From Anisakis pegreffii (Eukaryota; Nematoda; Chromadorea; Rhabditida; Anisakidae), in the NCBI GenBank assembly GCA_035041965.1, contig JAPYMA010002210.1, positions 101,745 to 165,744 of the forward strand: a stretch of DNA of 64,000 bases, in the 5' to 3' direction. The notes under the pieces are model-generated. The model was not told the DNA's origin. It did no database searches and worked only from the letters and a program-made list of their open reading frames with translations. Positions 10,661 to 22,353 of this stretch are shown here, in pieces. Position 1 is the first letter of the stretch. Each line of letters opens with the position of its first letter. Both the position numbers and the translations under genes were made by a program.

Positions 10661-12700
10661 TTAATTGCCTCTCATTGTCACCGATCAGTTCTCAGAAGTT
10701 TGGAACGATCAGATTTATACTTCACACCGCCGCAGCTCCAGCTGTTAGTTAATTACACTTTAGTGAGTTTACTGCCGGCCACACATTTATGCATCATGGG
10801 CACGACGAGACTGTCGTGCGGATTCGAAGTACTCAGTTGAGATTTCGGATCGAAATAATCCTTTACGAGGTTCTCAACGTACGATTGGTGATCGTGACCG
10901 GCAAGCTCAATTGACATCACCGTTGTATGTTGTGTATAAGAATTGAACTGATGACAAAAAATTTGGTGTCTATAACGAAAACATCGTCGTCACTTTAGGA
11001 CTCCTAAAGTGACGACGATGCTTTCGTTATAGACATCAAAGTTGCTGATCGTCACGTATCAAAGTGGGAATGGCTTTTTTCTTATGTTAGGAAAAATCAA
11101 CAGTGCAATTTATTATTGGCAAAAATGGTGGCATGAGATGTTCTGAAGAAATATGGGGCGTGGTCCTCACTCAAATCGGTTCTTTAAACTGCTATAACTG
11201 AAGATTGATGACGCTTCGACGCAGATCAGGAATTCACATTACTTTTTCGAAATGAAAAAAGATTGTGAATGATTTGGCTGTGTTGAAATGTTGCGATCAT
11301 TTGACGTTAAGGATGAATGTTTCTGGAACGGTTTCAGTTTTCGAATTCCGATGCATTTATTTATCATCCTGCTCGATTGTTTGGTTACTCAACATATCTG
11401 GCCATACTACAGTGATATCAGCTATTGATAGAATCAATGGAATTTATGAATGAAGAGATCGCTGATGAAAATACATCGAAAAACTTTCGATATTATTCGC
11501 GTGCAGCAGAAAATTTCAAAATTCTTCCACTGCCCGTAAAAATCAAGCAGAAATTTTGTTGGAACTTGATGAGTTAGTTGGGTGAAAATTGTTGATCAGT
11601 AGAAAAGTTCGATTGCCTTTCCCATTAGCAAATATTTTTGTGACTATCCATATTTTCCATCCTTATATGTTTGATTTGAAAGAATTTGTTTTTGAGTGTT
11701 TTATGAGTTGATGAATATGTGGAATGAATGGAAAGTGAACTGCTTGCTGATGGTGGTTCGTTGAAGAAGTACATCGTTATTTGTCATTACAAAGTATTAA
11801 AACACAATTACTTTTCAGAGCCTTATTGATTGCAACATTATTTCGTTGTTGAACAGGTTTATGCAAAAAACATTAACACGGAGCAATTCATCAATTCGAC
11901 AATAGAAGAAGCATCGAGCAGCTGACAATAAGCACATGGCAATAGGCTGGAATTATTGTAATATCGAAACACCAAAAAAAAGGAATCTCCCTTAAAAGCG
12001 GAGGGAGAATGAAAATTTGAAACGGCTCAGTTCAGGACAAATGAGAGTTGCTTGCGAAAGCGTTGAAGAACTAGAAAATGGAGGATCGAGCAGATGGGCA
12101 CAGTGATCGATTCGCAGCAAGAAGCACGAGCAGGTGTATACCATTCACAGGGCAAAATTTTTTGAAGTTGTGGTTATGTGAGGGAGTGATAACGGCCTTG
12201 ACAAGGCACACTTGAGTTCACAATATGGTGAAGATAAGGGAAAGTGAATGAAACTGACCGAATTCAACTGTGCACCTTTCAAAGAAAAATACTGCAGGGG
12301 ACGAACTTTTTTTTCGTAGGATGTTTGCACTGATTTTTAGTGAGTAATTCTGATCTTCTAGAGCCCAACCGTTCATGTCCCTATTATTGATGTTGTGATC
12401 AAACCTTCAGTTGATTGTTCCCGAGTTCAAGTTCCACTTGCGGAAAAATATTTTGTTGGAAAACGATCGATGCATCAGTATCATTATTGTTATCGCGCCT
12501 GAAAAATGCTGTGACTTGTCTTGTATCTGACGCTTCATCTAAGGTTAAAAGCAATTCGTGTTTAAAAAATTCCTTGACTTCACCGATCAAGAAGCTTCGA
12601 AGACTTGTGCGCTTCATAAATAAGATTAGCTTATTATTATGTGATTTCATGTCTTGAATCTAAATATCACCTTAAAATGGTTCATTGGTTACAGTTGTAA
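10661..12700. other. Noncoding stretch with a long palindrome
   Basis: AT-rich. It contains the palindrome described separately at 10962-11040. A minus-strand frame at 12399-12650 (83 codons, with an acidic/helical segment EVKEFFKHELLLTLDEASD) looks protein-like and may belong with the decayed element next to it, but no splice chain supports it. Confidence 0.35.
10962..11040. repeat. Near-perfect 79-base palindrome
   Basis: Left arm 10962-11000 and right arm 11002-11040 are inverted copies matching at 37 of 39 positions, with a single base (11001) at the centre. Transcribed in either direction it would fold into a 39-bp hairpin with almost no loop. Both mismatches become G-U pairs or internal wobbles on one strand. 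No flanking duplication was recognised. It could be a tiny fold-back element, a hairpin RNA source, or a recent inverted duplication. Confidence 0.95.
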
Positions 12701-12718
12701 GGACACACGAAACTTGTA

Positions 12719-13230
12719 TTATTTGAACATTTTAATACAATTGCAAATATCGTCGCTCAGCCAGGGAAATATTGTTTTCAAATGGTTGAATCCTTGACAG
12801 GATTTGTCTATTGCTTTCACGAAGTGCTTCATGAGCCCAAGTTTTATTTGCAGCGGTGGTAGCAAAATTTTAGTTTGTTCAGTGACAGATGAATGCTGAA
12901 CATTTTTCATTGCATGCTCCAGTGACTAACGAGGCGGTCATCCTTCCCTCATACAGTGGGAATCTCTTACCAGGATGTCTCATTAACATGGGAATCAACA
13001 GTCTTACTGCATCCACCCTGTAAGCCCATCATGAGAGCAACAACCTCAAAGTCAGCGCAGAGCTCCCGCTGATGCTCACCACATTCTATACTTCGCAGCA
13101 TTTGCTAACAATAAACAATCTCATTGATTTCTTTCATACGTGATGCACAGCTCATATAAGCTGACGGTTTACTATCAACGAGCATGTTGGAATCCGTTCT
13201 GGCAAGTACATGTATCTTCAAAACCAAAGC
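12719..13230 (-). pseudogene. Decayed mobile-element-type protein
   Basis: On the minus strand the pieces, in order from 13230 down, are a serine-rich stub, HQRELCADFEVVALMMGLQ (about 13080), then GGCSK and a stop, and finally PPLQIKLGLMKHFVKAID followed by FNHLKTIFPWLSDD (12910-12722). From memory of the family, this order (a DLKVVALLLGMQGG-type block followed by a PPLHIKLGLMKxFVKA-type block) is that of a repetitive protein found in many copies in some nematode, insect and cnidarian genomes and thought to come from a DNA transposon. Here it is broken by several stops and frame shifts, so it is a dead copy. The assignment is by motif memory only. Confidence 0.6.
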
Positions 13231-13856
13231 TAACAAGCAATATTAACCATGGTATTCCATGATATTCTTCAGCAGGACCTCTAACAAATAAAAATTAGTA
13301 CTCATCTCCCGAAAACATTCTGGTCATTGATCAGTTTTATACAAGCCATTGAAGAGTATTTGGTGAAAAACATTCAACGACCGCCCTATGCTCATCTATA
13401 GTTGCTATGAAATTATATTCGTGACAGTATTCATTTGTAAAATCAAATACGTTCCAACCCGTATACATAATAAATTTATTGTCCACATATTCAGTATTCA
13501 AACCGCGATGCTATCTTGTTAGTCTCTCCGAGTGTATGAACAATTCAAGATTTGACGATGCGATAATCAATTGTACGAACAATCAATCAGAAACATTTAT
13601 CAAAGTATGACGTCTATTTACACAATTATCGCATTAAACAACAATATTAATGAGCAATTTGTTAACAACGGGAAAAATATTATGAGTTTTTTTTTGTAAA
13701 TTATAGTATAATACAAATTCGAAATGATTTTTACGTTCACAATTTATAATGCCTCTAAGACGAACTTCACACTACTCATTGCCAGGTGATATGGCAATTT
13801 GTCACGCTTTCTGCATGCAATCAATCACCTATTCAATGGCACAACTCTCGTTTGCA
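13231..13856. other. Gap before the 329-aa gene
   Basis: AT-rich, with no exon recognised. It may include further decayed parts of the element to its left. It would also hold the 3' UTR of the minus-strand gene ending at 13857. Confidence 0.35.
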
Positions 13857-15866
13857 TTAAAGCTCTTGTTTGCACAAACCGAAGAATTGAAGCATTTGCT
13901 GAATAGCTCCCGGGTCACCGAGATTTGTCTTCAGCGTTTGCATGTTTGATGACCCGTCAGGCCTGGGCGGATTTGGTCCAAAACTAAAATAAACCGATAA
14001 CGATAGCGAATAAGCACTGATAGGGTATATTATTGAATGAAATGTTCGTCGCTCTATCAGAATATCTGCATGTTGTTGTGTTGTTTTTTGGCCTAGGAAG
14101 TTGAGTTTCGTTAACTGAAAGGGCATTTTTGAAAATTGAAAACAGCAAGATGTGAAGCAACCTTTGCAGTTTGACGAGTGAATCTAGTTTCTGCATATCG
14201 TTATCATTCTTGACACCAATCGTCAAACTATTATCGTCACGGCTCAAAAGGAACGACGGACCCTCGGTGGTTGATGACGTCGGGAACACGAGCTTTTTAT
14301 TACTCGGTAACGCTACTTGTGCTAACGTTAAGCCGTCCTGCAGAAAACACTCATAGATGAAAGCTAATAATGAGGAAATTATGATTCGATGGTTCCAATG
14401 ACTGCATGCAACGGAATGCAATTTGAGATGAATGTGAAGACTGCCGATCAAACATCAAATTTATCAAGCAACAAGCATTTCTTCTCGAATGTATCGAACG
14501 TTACCAATATGTTAGCGTGAAAATTGAAAAGTAAGAGAATCACACCAATTATACAAGAACTTATGGATGATTAAGAGCCTTCGCCTTAGGTCTCTTAAAG
14601 CTCACCGGAATAAAAAAAGATTAAAAAGCTTGTGGTACCTGAAGATTCTGAAGGAGATCGGAGACCCCACTTAGGAAGCCGCCTTTGCCTTCGTATTTGG
14701 CCTTATCGAAATTCTCATCAATTGCATCGTAATAATCCAACGCTTTATCTTCTCGTTCCCCGGTTGTTATCTCATTTGATGATAGTGATGTCGGTTTACC
14801 AGTCATAAACGATTCTTGCGAACCTTCCAAGTCTGATTCTTCCTTGAATGTTTCCTTTCACCATATTTCATGTATCATAATGAATATCAAAATCGATAGT
14901 GAAGTCCTCTCCTCACTATTCATCTAGATCAGATGATTTTTGACAAGCATGAAATTAGGTGATCGACGAACACCAAAAACCTTTTAGCTAATGCATCAAA
15001 TTTTTTCTCACTCAAACTTTTTCCACTTGACTGATCGGTTAACTATGTGTATGCAACTGCAAAATGGCAGATAAACTGAGAAGTAACAAGCAATGAAAAT
15101 AACTAACCACAGTGGTAGTGCTGGGTGCAGTAGTGAGAGGTAATACAGTTGCACTTAAGGAAACAGGTGGCATCACAGTTAAACTCAACATCGATAATGG
15201 ATCCATTGACTGAATTTGGTCAACATTCATTGATGACTGTTTTTTGAAGCAATCGAAATCACAATCAAACACGAAATGATATTTGAACGAATGCAAACTA
15301 AAAAATTATACGATAAAAAGAGACAACATCAAAGTGCACCTGTCCAAAGAGATTACCAAATCTTGCGGGTGCTGACGGTATCACTGGCGGCCAAAACGAA
15401 CCACTGGGAAAAGCATTAATTTGGTTGGTGCTTTCGAAAAGCCGTAGTCTTCTGTGGTCGTCTAACTGCTCTTGTTGCATAAACACTGGATTCAGCTCCT
15501 CAAATGCACTAAGAGTTACAATTGAATTTGCAGATCACATTGCGATAAAAATTTCACTCACATTATGGGCCACTGAAAATTAGCCAATGACTTCAAGAAA
15601 CTCAGTTTTTTACAGTGAAATGAAATTCTCTGATAATTAAAATTCACGCTGATATCAAATTCACAATTTAGGGCAGAACTGAACATCTTATGGTGTTCGC
15701 AAATAGAGAAGAAAAATTTCGGTCGAGATTCATATTTTAAAAAAAAGCGATAGACTGGATTTAATTTTCGCTTCATTTGGATGAATGTAAAGGAATGAAC
15801 TGCAATAATTCAAAGATATTAGCGACATCATTCTTACAATAATATGAAGAATATCAAAGATCAAGC

Positions 15867-15900
<34 letters not shown>

Positions 15901-16683
15901 GCTATTGTATTAAATCCATTTATCTTCGCATAAAATGAGGGGAAAAACGAACTATTGGTGGGAATCGACCTCTGGACCATTCGTTTGGAATCTGACGACG
16001 TGCTCGAACTGGATCGATAGCCAACAGACCGAATTTCTTGGCTACTAGATCAACGGGGCACAGCTGGAGCCACCAACGTAGATCACTGAAATAAGATAAT
16101 TCAGAATAATTTTTGGAAGTGTTGTGAACGAAATAAAATGAAATGCATAAAGCGATCGATCACACCTATGAAAATGAGAACATGAATTGCATGTAGAATA
16201 CGTTCTACTGGCTCAATTATCGAATTCATTTGAATCCGTCGGAAATATATATTTGAGATGGATGGATCGCCTTTCACAAGCGATTTTTATCCTCCATTTT
16301 CTAGTGGTGCATTTTTATCCTCCATTTCAATGGGTGAAATGAAGAAGAAATGGAGATGCGGATGGTTGGCTGGTAATAAACATATGCGGGTTTCATTAAG
16401 GAAAATATTAACGGCAATATTCGATAATTGAACAGGCAGAAAGTTAACGTCGATAAAGTTAAATTGTTAAGCAAAAATGAAAATCATCGGCGACAATCGT
16501 TAATTTTGAGCGTACATCTGTTCTCTTTTATAAAATGAATTGTCACTGTCAGACCTCATTCCTTTATGATGACAATTTTCGACGACTATCAATCATAAAG
16601 TATGTTTGTACATGCGTCATGCTGATGTTTTGTATATAATACTTAGCAAATGTTCCGATGCTCGCAATCTCCATGTGCCACAT
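13857..16683 (-). CDS. Eight-exon gene of unknown function, 329 aa
   Basis: Exons on the minus strand are 16683-16643, 16085-15953, 15572-15562, 15508-15340, 15236-15108, 14842-14639, 14337-14162 and 13983-13857 (stop TAA). Phases are 2, 0, 2, 0, 0, 0, 2 and all agree, giving exactly 330 codons. Donors include gtgagt and two of less common type (gttcgt, gttagt). Acceptors are mostly TTTCAG/CTGCAG-like, but that of exon 6 (TTCAAG) is weak. Exon 3 is a proposed 11-base micro-exon. Recognisable stretches are VDLVAKKFGLLAIDPVRARR (exon 2), PSGSFWPPVIPSAPARFG (exon 4) and a Ser/Thr/Pro-rich exon 5. No family is recognised. The start ATG lies only 44 bases after the stop of the upstream gene. Confidence 0.65.
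15870..15900. repeat. (TTA)n microsatellite
   Basis: About ten consecutive TTA/ATT units within an intron of the 329-aa gene. It is simple sequence, of no functional significance that I can see. Confidence 0.9.
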
Positions 16684-16689
16684 CGATTT

Positions 16690-16720
16690 TTTTGGGGGAG
16701 GGGGGAGGGGCGGAAGGAGG
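16690..16720 (+). other. G-run tract, possible G-quadruplex
   Basis: The plus strand has runs of G (GGGGGAGGGGGGAGGGGCGG at about 16694) in otherwise AT-rich DNA. On the minus strand, where the two flanking genes are transcribed, this is a C-rich polypyrimidine tract lying between the stop of one gene and the start of the next. Four runs of three or more G could form a quadruplex on the plus (template) strand. Confidence 0.7.
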
Positions 16721-16726
16721 TGGAAA

Positions 16727-19565
16727 TTAAGCACAGTCGTTTATTCTTACACAAAAAAGGTTACGGCAGTAATTAACGATTAGGAGAGCTCTATTAATAA
16801 TTACCAACCTACAGACATATGGGACATTCAATTGACATGTTACTTCCGACTTAAATGAATATGAGAGATGCACATGATCGCAAAAATGCTTTAAATTCTT
16901 TGACACTAACTCATTTTCGGGCATTGCGTGCCACTTGCGTACAACTTGTGTACCGGATGAAAACGAAGAAGCTCGCTTGATGTCGTTCAAAAACTTTGTT
17001 TCAATACAATCCTCCGTTCGAATCTTCACCGATTCACTACCACAGCATAAAATTTGCCATGAAGTTACATTTTTCGCACTTCCTTCAACAATTTCCAGTC
17101 CAGCCGTGTACTGTAATCAGTTAGATGAGCAATTCACCCGTCAACAGATGCACTAGAATAGAATAGAATAGAGTAATGTGAACGGAAATAAAGAATAAAC
17201 TAATCATGTTGGGTAATTGTTGTTTGCCATTGCGCTAGATCAGTGGTTCTCACGTTCGGGTGCGCCAGTACTCCTTTGGATGATCTGACAGGCCGCCGTA
17301 ACCCCCAGCCCCCTCCCCCTCCCTCTCATCTGATAAAACTTGCTATTTCTACTTATAACGTCAGGAACAAACGAGAAATCGATATGGACATTTCTCAGCG
17401 GCGTGAAACAAATTAGTTTTCCGTAATGAAACAAGTATTTTCAGAACTTCATTTATCCATGCAGAAACAATACGAACGTCGGCAATCAAAAATGAAAAAT
17501 CAGTCTTTTCATTTATAAGTATGGGAATTAATTTTCGCTGTAGAATTTCAAAGTAAAATGACCACATGGTACACATTTGTCATTAAACAGATGCCTATGA
17601 CACGATTGAGCAGTTGCTTTATTCGCAAAAATTCATTTACGAACCAAAAATTCCTTTATATGCAGTAATTAAAAAACTCATCGAAACTTTTCAGTGCAAC
17701 CGAATGATAGTAATTGAATTCAAAAACATTCGATCGCCCCACACCAAACCAATTAGCTTTTCTGTCGCACCAAAGAGTTCAACGAGTTCATACTGTTCAT
17801 GACTGACGATACCAGCCAATATTAAAGAACTTACGAAATAATTGTGACTCCTTCAGAATGACTTTTGTTCAGACCTAGGCGAGCTAGAGATACTCAGAAA
17901 ATAGGACAAAGAAGAGCGTTTTCATGAACAAGCCGCGTTTAGATATCCGAGTGAAAAATACACCACCACAACGTAATGCTAATTTCCCAACCATCTCCAA
18001 TACTCCCGACGCCCTCAAATTACCCAAAACGGGTAATTTCACTCCTTATGAAAACCACTGTCTTATGTTGCTTATTATTGCAATCGGTTGTGATTACATT
18101 GTCTATGACACGCTCACTTCAAACTGATTCAGATGGATTCTCATTCTTTTCAGACGTGTTGTATTCACTCTCATAGTTATTACGTGCGAATATCGTTCTC
18201 TTGATGATTTTTTCTCATTCACTTCGTCTCATTTCACTTCACAGTTCGAATCAATTTCTTATTCTGTAGCATATACTATTTAATGGACATGTTGACGAGT
18301 GTTGACAGCCGAAATCAACAATGCAGCATACGAATATTATTTCTCAACAACGTTCGACAGTCAAATGATCAATTATAGAGTGTACTTGATAGAATGAGAA
18401 TTTGACTTTAATTATTGCGTGAAATGAATGAGAAATTAGCAAAAGAGAACAGTTTCAGAGATAAAAGCTATGAGAGTGATTGTAGCATCAAGGAAAAGAA
18501 TGAAAACCCTGTTAAAACGAACAGAAATCATGTTAGATCCGGATGAGCTAATGATACTCACGATCAGAAAATAGGAGAATGAAGAGTGTTGCCATCAACT
18601 ATCCGCATTTATATACCCGAGTTAAAAACACCATCACAATTGTGTTCTATCATAACACAACAACTGCACGGAATACTAATTTCCCGACCCCCTCCATTAC
18701 CCCTTGACACCTCCAAATAATCCAAAATCGGTACTTTCACCCTAAATGAGAACCACTGCTTTAGAATGAATAAACAGTAGTGCAGGCGCAGCCAGAATGA
18801 TCAATAAAGTTTGCTAGAGATAATCTTCATCTAGTGATCTCGTGAATAATTCAATAGCTATGAATCATTTCACCTAATCAGATAGGATATATTTTAAGGT
18901 CACAAGCAAGACTGTATCATATAGGTACCTTATCACTTCCACAACTCAAATAAATGTCACCATTTTCTGAGGTTGCCACATCCGATACGTTGCATTCTTC
19001 GTCGAGCACCTGAAAATTGAAAGAATGACTCACACTGAACAATAATCGAGTGTCTTTTGAAGTTTATCGCAGCACTAATGGATGTTTTCGAATTGGAAAG
19101 GCAAATGACATATATTGGTCGCAAATGACCTTTGACATATCCTAATTTATTTCACACACAGCTTCTTCTCAATTTCATATCTTGCGAATGCGTCGCCTCA
19201 TTTGAACGCATTTTTTTATCAGTAACGGATCGCAACTGATAATTTTCACATTTGCAAGATCTTTTCGAGGACCGTCCGTTTAATTTCCCAAAATATGAGC
19301 AGAATTTCGAAATCATCTGAGGTAAAGCAAACTGATCGTGAATGATTTACAATGCATCTGTCAAATAAAAGACATGAATGTGACGAACCGAATATGGACC
19401 AGTGAACTTTGAGCAAGAGAATGAGTAGAATCGTTCGGTGCCATCATGTGCTGAAGCAAAACGCGATAAATAGTATCCGTTGGGACACTGAAACGCTGTG
19501 GAACCACCGGCACTAATGCAGTTCAGTAATTTTTGCAGAATAATCAACAGTAATAATCGATACAT
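16727..19565 (-). CDS. Secreted dermatopontin-like protein
   Basis: Exons are 19565-19389, 19009-18929 and 17110-16727, with both junctions phase 0 (donors gttcgt and gtacct; acceptors TTTTCAG and TTACAG). The ATG follows a TTGCAG site at about 19576 that would serve for trans-splicing. Residues 1-19 (MYRLLLLIILQKLLNCISA) form a signal peptide. The mature part shows repeated blocks with a 'C-P-G-x-Y ... F-x-S-x-H-D ... F-x-F-x-C' pattern (FQCPNGYYLSRFASAHDG, then FYSFSC) and later DIYLSCGSDKYTAGLEIVEG followed by WQILCCGSES. This resembles dermatopontin-type extracellular matrix modules. The 3' end is uncertain: a donor (GAA/gtaaca) inside the last exon would shorten it. Intron 2 is about 1.8 kb because it contains a transposable element. 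Confidence 0.55.
17241..18758. mobile_element. hAT-like element(s) inside an intron
   Basis: The left end starts CAGTGGTTCTCA at 17241 and the right end finishes in its inverse, TGAGAACCACTG, at 18758. CAGTGGTTCTCA is a classic terminus of hAT-type elements. A second, diverged right end (ending AAAACCACTG at 18060) and about 180 bases of similar sequence before each right end (17877-18060 and 18540-18758) show that two related copies, or an internal duplication, are present. Flanking octamers CGCTAGAT and CTTTAGAA match only partly, so the target duplication is eroded. The minus frame 17361-17576 inside it is not a recognisable transposase. It is inserted in the second intron of the dermatopontin-like gene. 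Confidence 0.75.
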
Positions 19566-21936
19566 CGCCCTCGTTTCTGCAAGCACATCATCGACTTACA
19601 ACACAGCTCTTGAAGGAATCAATTCATAACGCACACAAATACAACAGCTCAATCAGGTTTATCGCTAACGTGTTTTGACATAATATTTCAGATCACACGC
19701 TACATTCACGCAATCTTACGAGCATTTACAGCGGACGCATTCAAAAAGCGAGGTTTGCTGTTGTGTGCAACTGGAAGCGCGGTCCTTTCTGGGAGTTCGT
19801 AAAGCGAAATTAATTTTTTTTAAAACTAGCTCAACGAAAATTCGGATGTTAAATGATGTCGAAGGAAAAATGAATAGCTGTCGTCTAGATCGTTCTGATG
19901 GATACGAAACTGTTGCGAGTATTCATGTAGCACCAAAAAAACTTCGGAATCATCTGAATACTCACGGTCGTTCGAATGTAGTTCAGTTCTTGAATTAGAT
20001 CTTTGGAGAAGAATGAACTAGACTCAACTGGAGATTATCGAAATCTTCTATATGATTCAGGAAAATCACAATAATCAGGAAAAAAGGTTCCAGTATATTT
20101 GTAAACTTTGAGCACATTAACTAAACTTGTTAAAGGTGAAAGACTGAAGGGAATCAAGATTCTCGTTCTACAATGTTGCAAGAAAGGAAAACATGATCAA
20201 GAGAGAGCAATCCGTTTGAAGCGCCCAATGAATTACGAAACAGAACCACGTAATCGAGTGATCAAGAATGTGTTATAAAACGTTTCGGATCGTTCGAAAT
20301 CATCCTGCAGTGAAAAAATGGACGAAAATGGCACAGTGAAATGTAAAGTGATGCTGAAGGATACAGCGACGAACAGTCAACACACGAATGAGAGCAGTTA
20401 ACCACCTAACTTTATGGGTCATCTGATTGTGAAATTCATTGATACGAAACGTTTAAATCCAAGCGCATAGGTGTGATCTGCATGCAGTGTCGGCCGCATT
20501 TGAGCGAATGTGATTCATATCCTACAATAACAACGCAATCAATTTTAGTGAATCACTCAAAAATATGAATCGATGAACTGATTGTCAAAAAGATTTATTA
20601 AGATGTCACTATTATCTTAGCCAAGATCGTAACAAAAATTCCCATTAAGTGCACGAATAATGTAATGTCTGAATAAATTGCCTTTGTTTTATTTCAGACG
20701 TTTTATAGCTTCAAAACTGAAACCCAAAACATCTTCATGATACACTGTAATATTTGCACGCTTTTCGGCTTTTCGAAATTTCGGAAAAGTCTCGGGCGTA
20801 ATGAATTTACAAAATCATTTTTCTGCAGAATGCGCCCTCGTACTCTGACTCATCACAACCTCACAGGCTATGTGCAAACTTGGCGTTCAGTCGTGCAGTT
20901 TATCTGGTCACTTTCACTTTTTGGATTATTCCTGTGAGCGTATTATTCGAATCTATGAATGATCAGCCGCCACATCCGACTAAATCGCAGATTGAAGATG
21001 CGTTTCAGCGACGATATGTTTGGTTATGAATTGAAATTGCATTTGTGGTATGTGGCATTGACCCATTCCAGTTTAGTGACAACGAACATTGTGTATAGAA
21101 TTTAAATCCAACACTAAAGGCAATTTTCCGATTTTAAAAGTTCTACCTTGATATCGTCATATGAAAACTTCGTAATATGCCTCGTTTTGTGTGCGCATGC
21201 ATTGCCGAAATGGCCACTCGTTAGAAGACATTCTCGCTTTGGTAATGACGCCATTTTCCAGAAAAAAAAATGAAATTAACATTGCACGCTTTATCGTGCA
21301 ATGATCTATTAGAGCATTCCTTATTATGAAATCTTTTCAGCGTACAATGTTAACGTATCAGCACACAAATATCAATTACTTACAAGAATCTATCCAACAA
21401 ATCGCCTAACGATAAGATATGAGCATAAAAAGCCAATTCCCTCTGGAAAGAGAATTGAAAGGCTAGACTGTTTACGGTGGTAATGTTCAAGTCATACAGC
21501 GAAAAGACCTTCTTACGAAGCAGAATTAATCTCAGCTGAAAATATCAGGAATTTTCATTTCAGTTACTAAGAACGTTCTCAATTTTTGTCATTCAATAAT
21601 TCAATTGTGCCAAACGTGTGTTATTACATTACCAAATCAAGAATTAAATAAGGACTACCAAATTAATGTCATCAGTTAATTGCCAATTACCAATTAATTA
21701 CCATTCAATTACCGCAAGAGGTTACTTTCCTAATTTTGAGAAACGTCTTTATGGGTATTTACGTCTTTGTAATCCAGTTTATGAAGCATTCACCTATCTT
21801 TTAAACTTTAGCGAATTGAAACTTTTACTTGTTGTTTTTCCACTCTCTATCATAAATCGCCCCTTACGCATCCCTCATCAACACTTTCAATTTTACTCAT
21901 TCAATTATGTTTTTTTTTGTGTTATTTTCTTTCAGT
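19566..21936. other. Region upstream of the dermatopontin-like gene, sparse
   Basis: The promoter of the minus-strand gene should lie just right of 19565. A plus-strand open frame 19765-19998 (77 codons, starting with GTG; protein-like stretch DRSDGYETVASIHVAPKKL) might be an exon of a divergent gene, but there is no ATG or clear splice site. A second frame at 20737-20937 follows a TTTCAG site at 20698. I leave both uncalled. The remainder is AT-rich with nothing seen. Confidence 0.35.
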
Positions 21937-22076
21937 TTTTCAACTGCAATGGTTTCATATCTGATCGTACTGAAATTTTACTTGAAGTGGAGCGATTTTT
22001 TGAATTGAGAACGCAGCTCCACACCTATTGTGTACAAAAAAGCGGGAAGCAAAGCAATCTTTGCTATATGATATGA
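21937..22076 (+). CDS. Possible terminal exon, unknown product
   Basis: A strong acceptor (TTTTCTTTCAG) precedes an exon that begins FFNCNGFISDRTEILLEVER and runs to a TGA after 46 codons. The composition (acidic helical segment, then Cys/Lys-rich end) looks protein-like. No upstream partner exon was located. An overlapping minus-strand frame (21955-22353, 132 codons, hydrophobic start MFLWFFVFSV) competes for the same DNA; I find the plus exon better supported by its splice site, but not decisively. Confidence 0.35.
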
Positions 22077-22353
22077 TGACAAGGTTTAGTTTAAGAACTA
22101 TACTTTGATAGCATAAAAGTAAGGAACCATTGACGCCAATACAATAATTACTTCGGCGAATGTGCAGTGGTGATTCATATAAGAGACAATATTGGGTGAC
22201 ACGTCTGGAAATTTGCGATGTGAACTGATTAATTGTGTGGTCGTTTCGAAATGATAATGTTGATGGTGATCGAATAGTCGTTATCGTGGTGGTGATCGCG
22301 AATGAGCTTTGTGTCGGATGTCGAACCGAAAAAACAAAAAACCATAGAAACAT

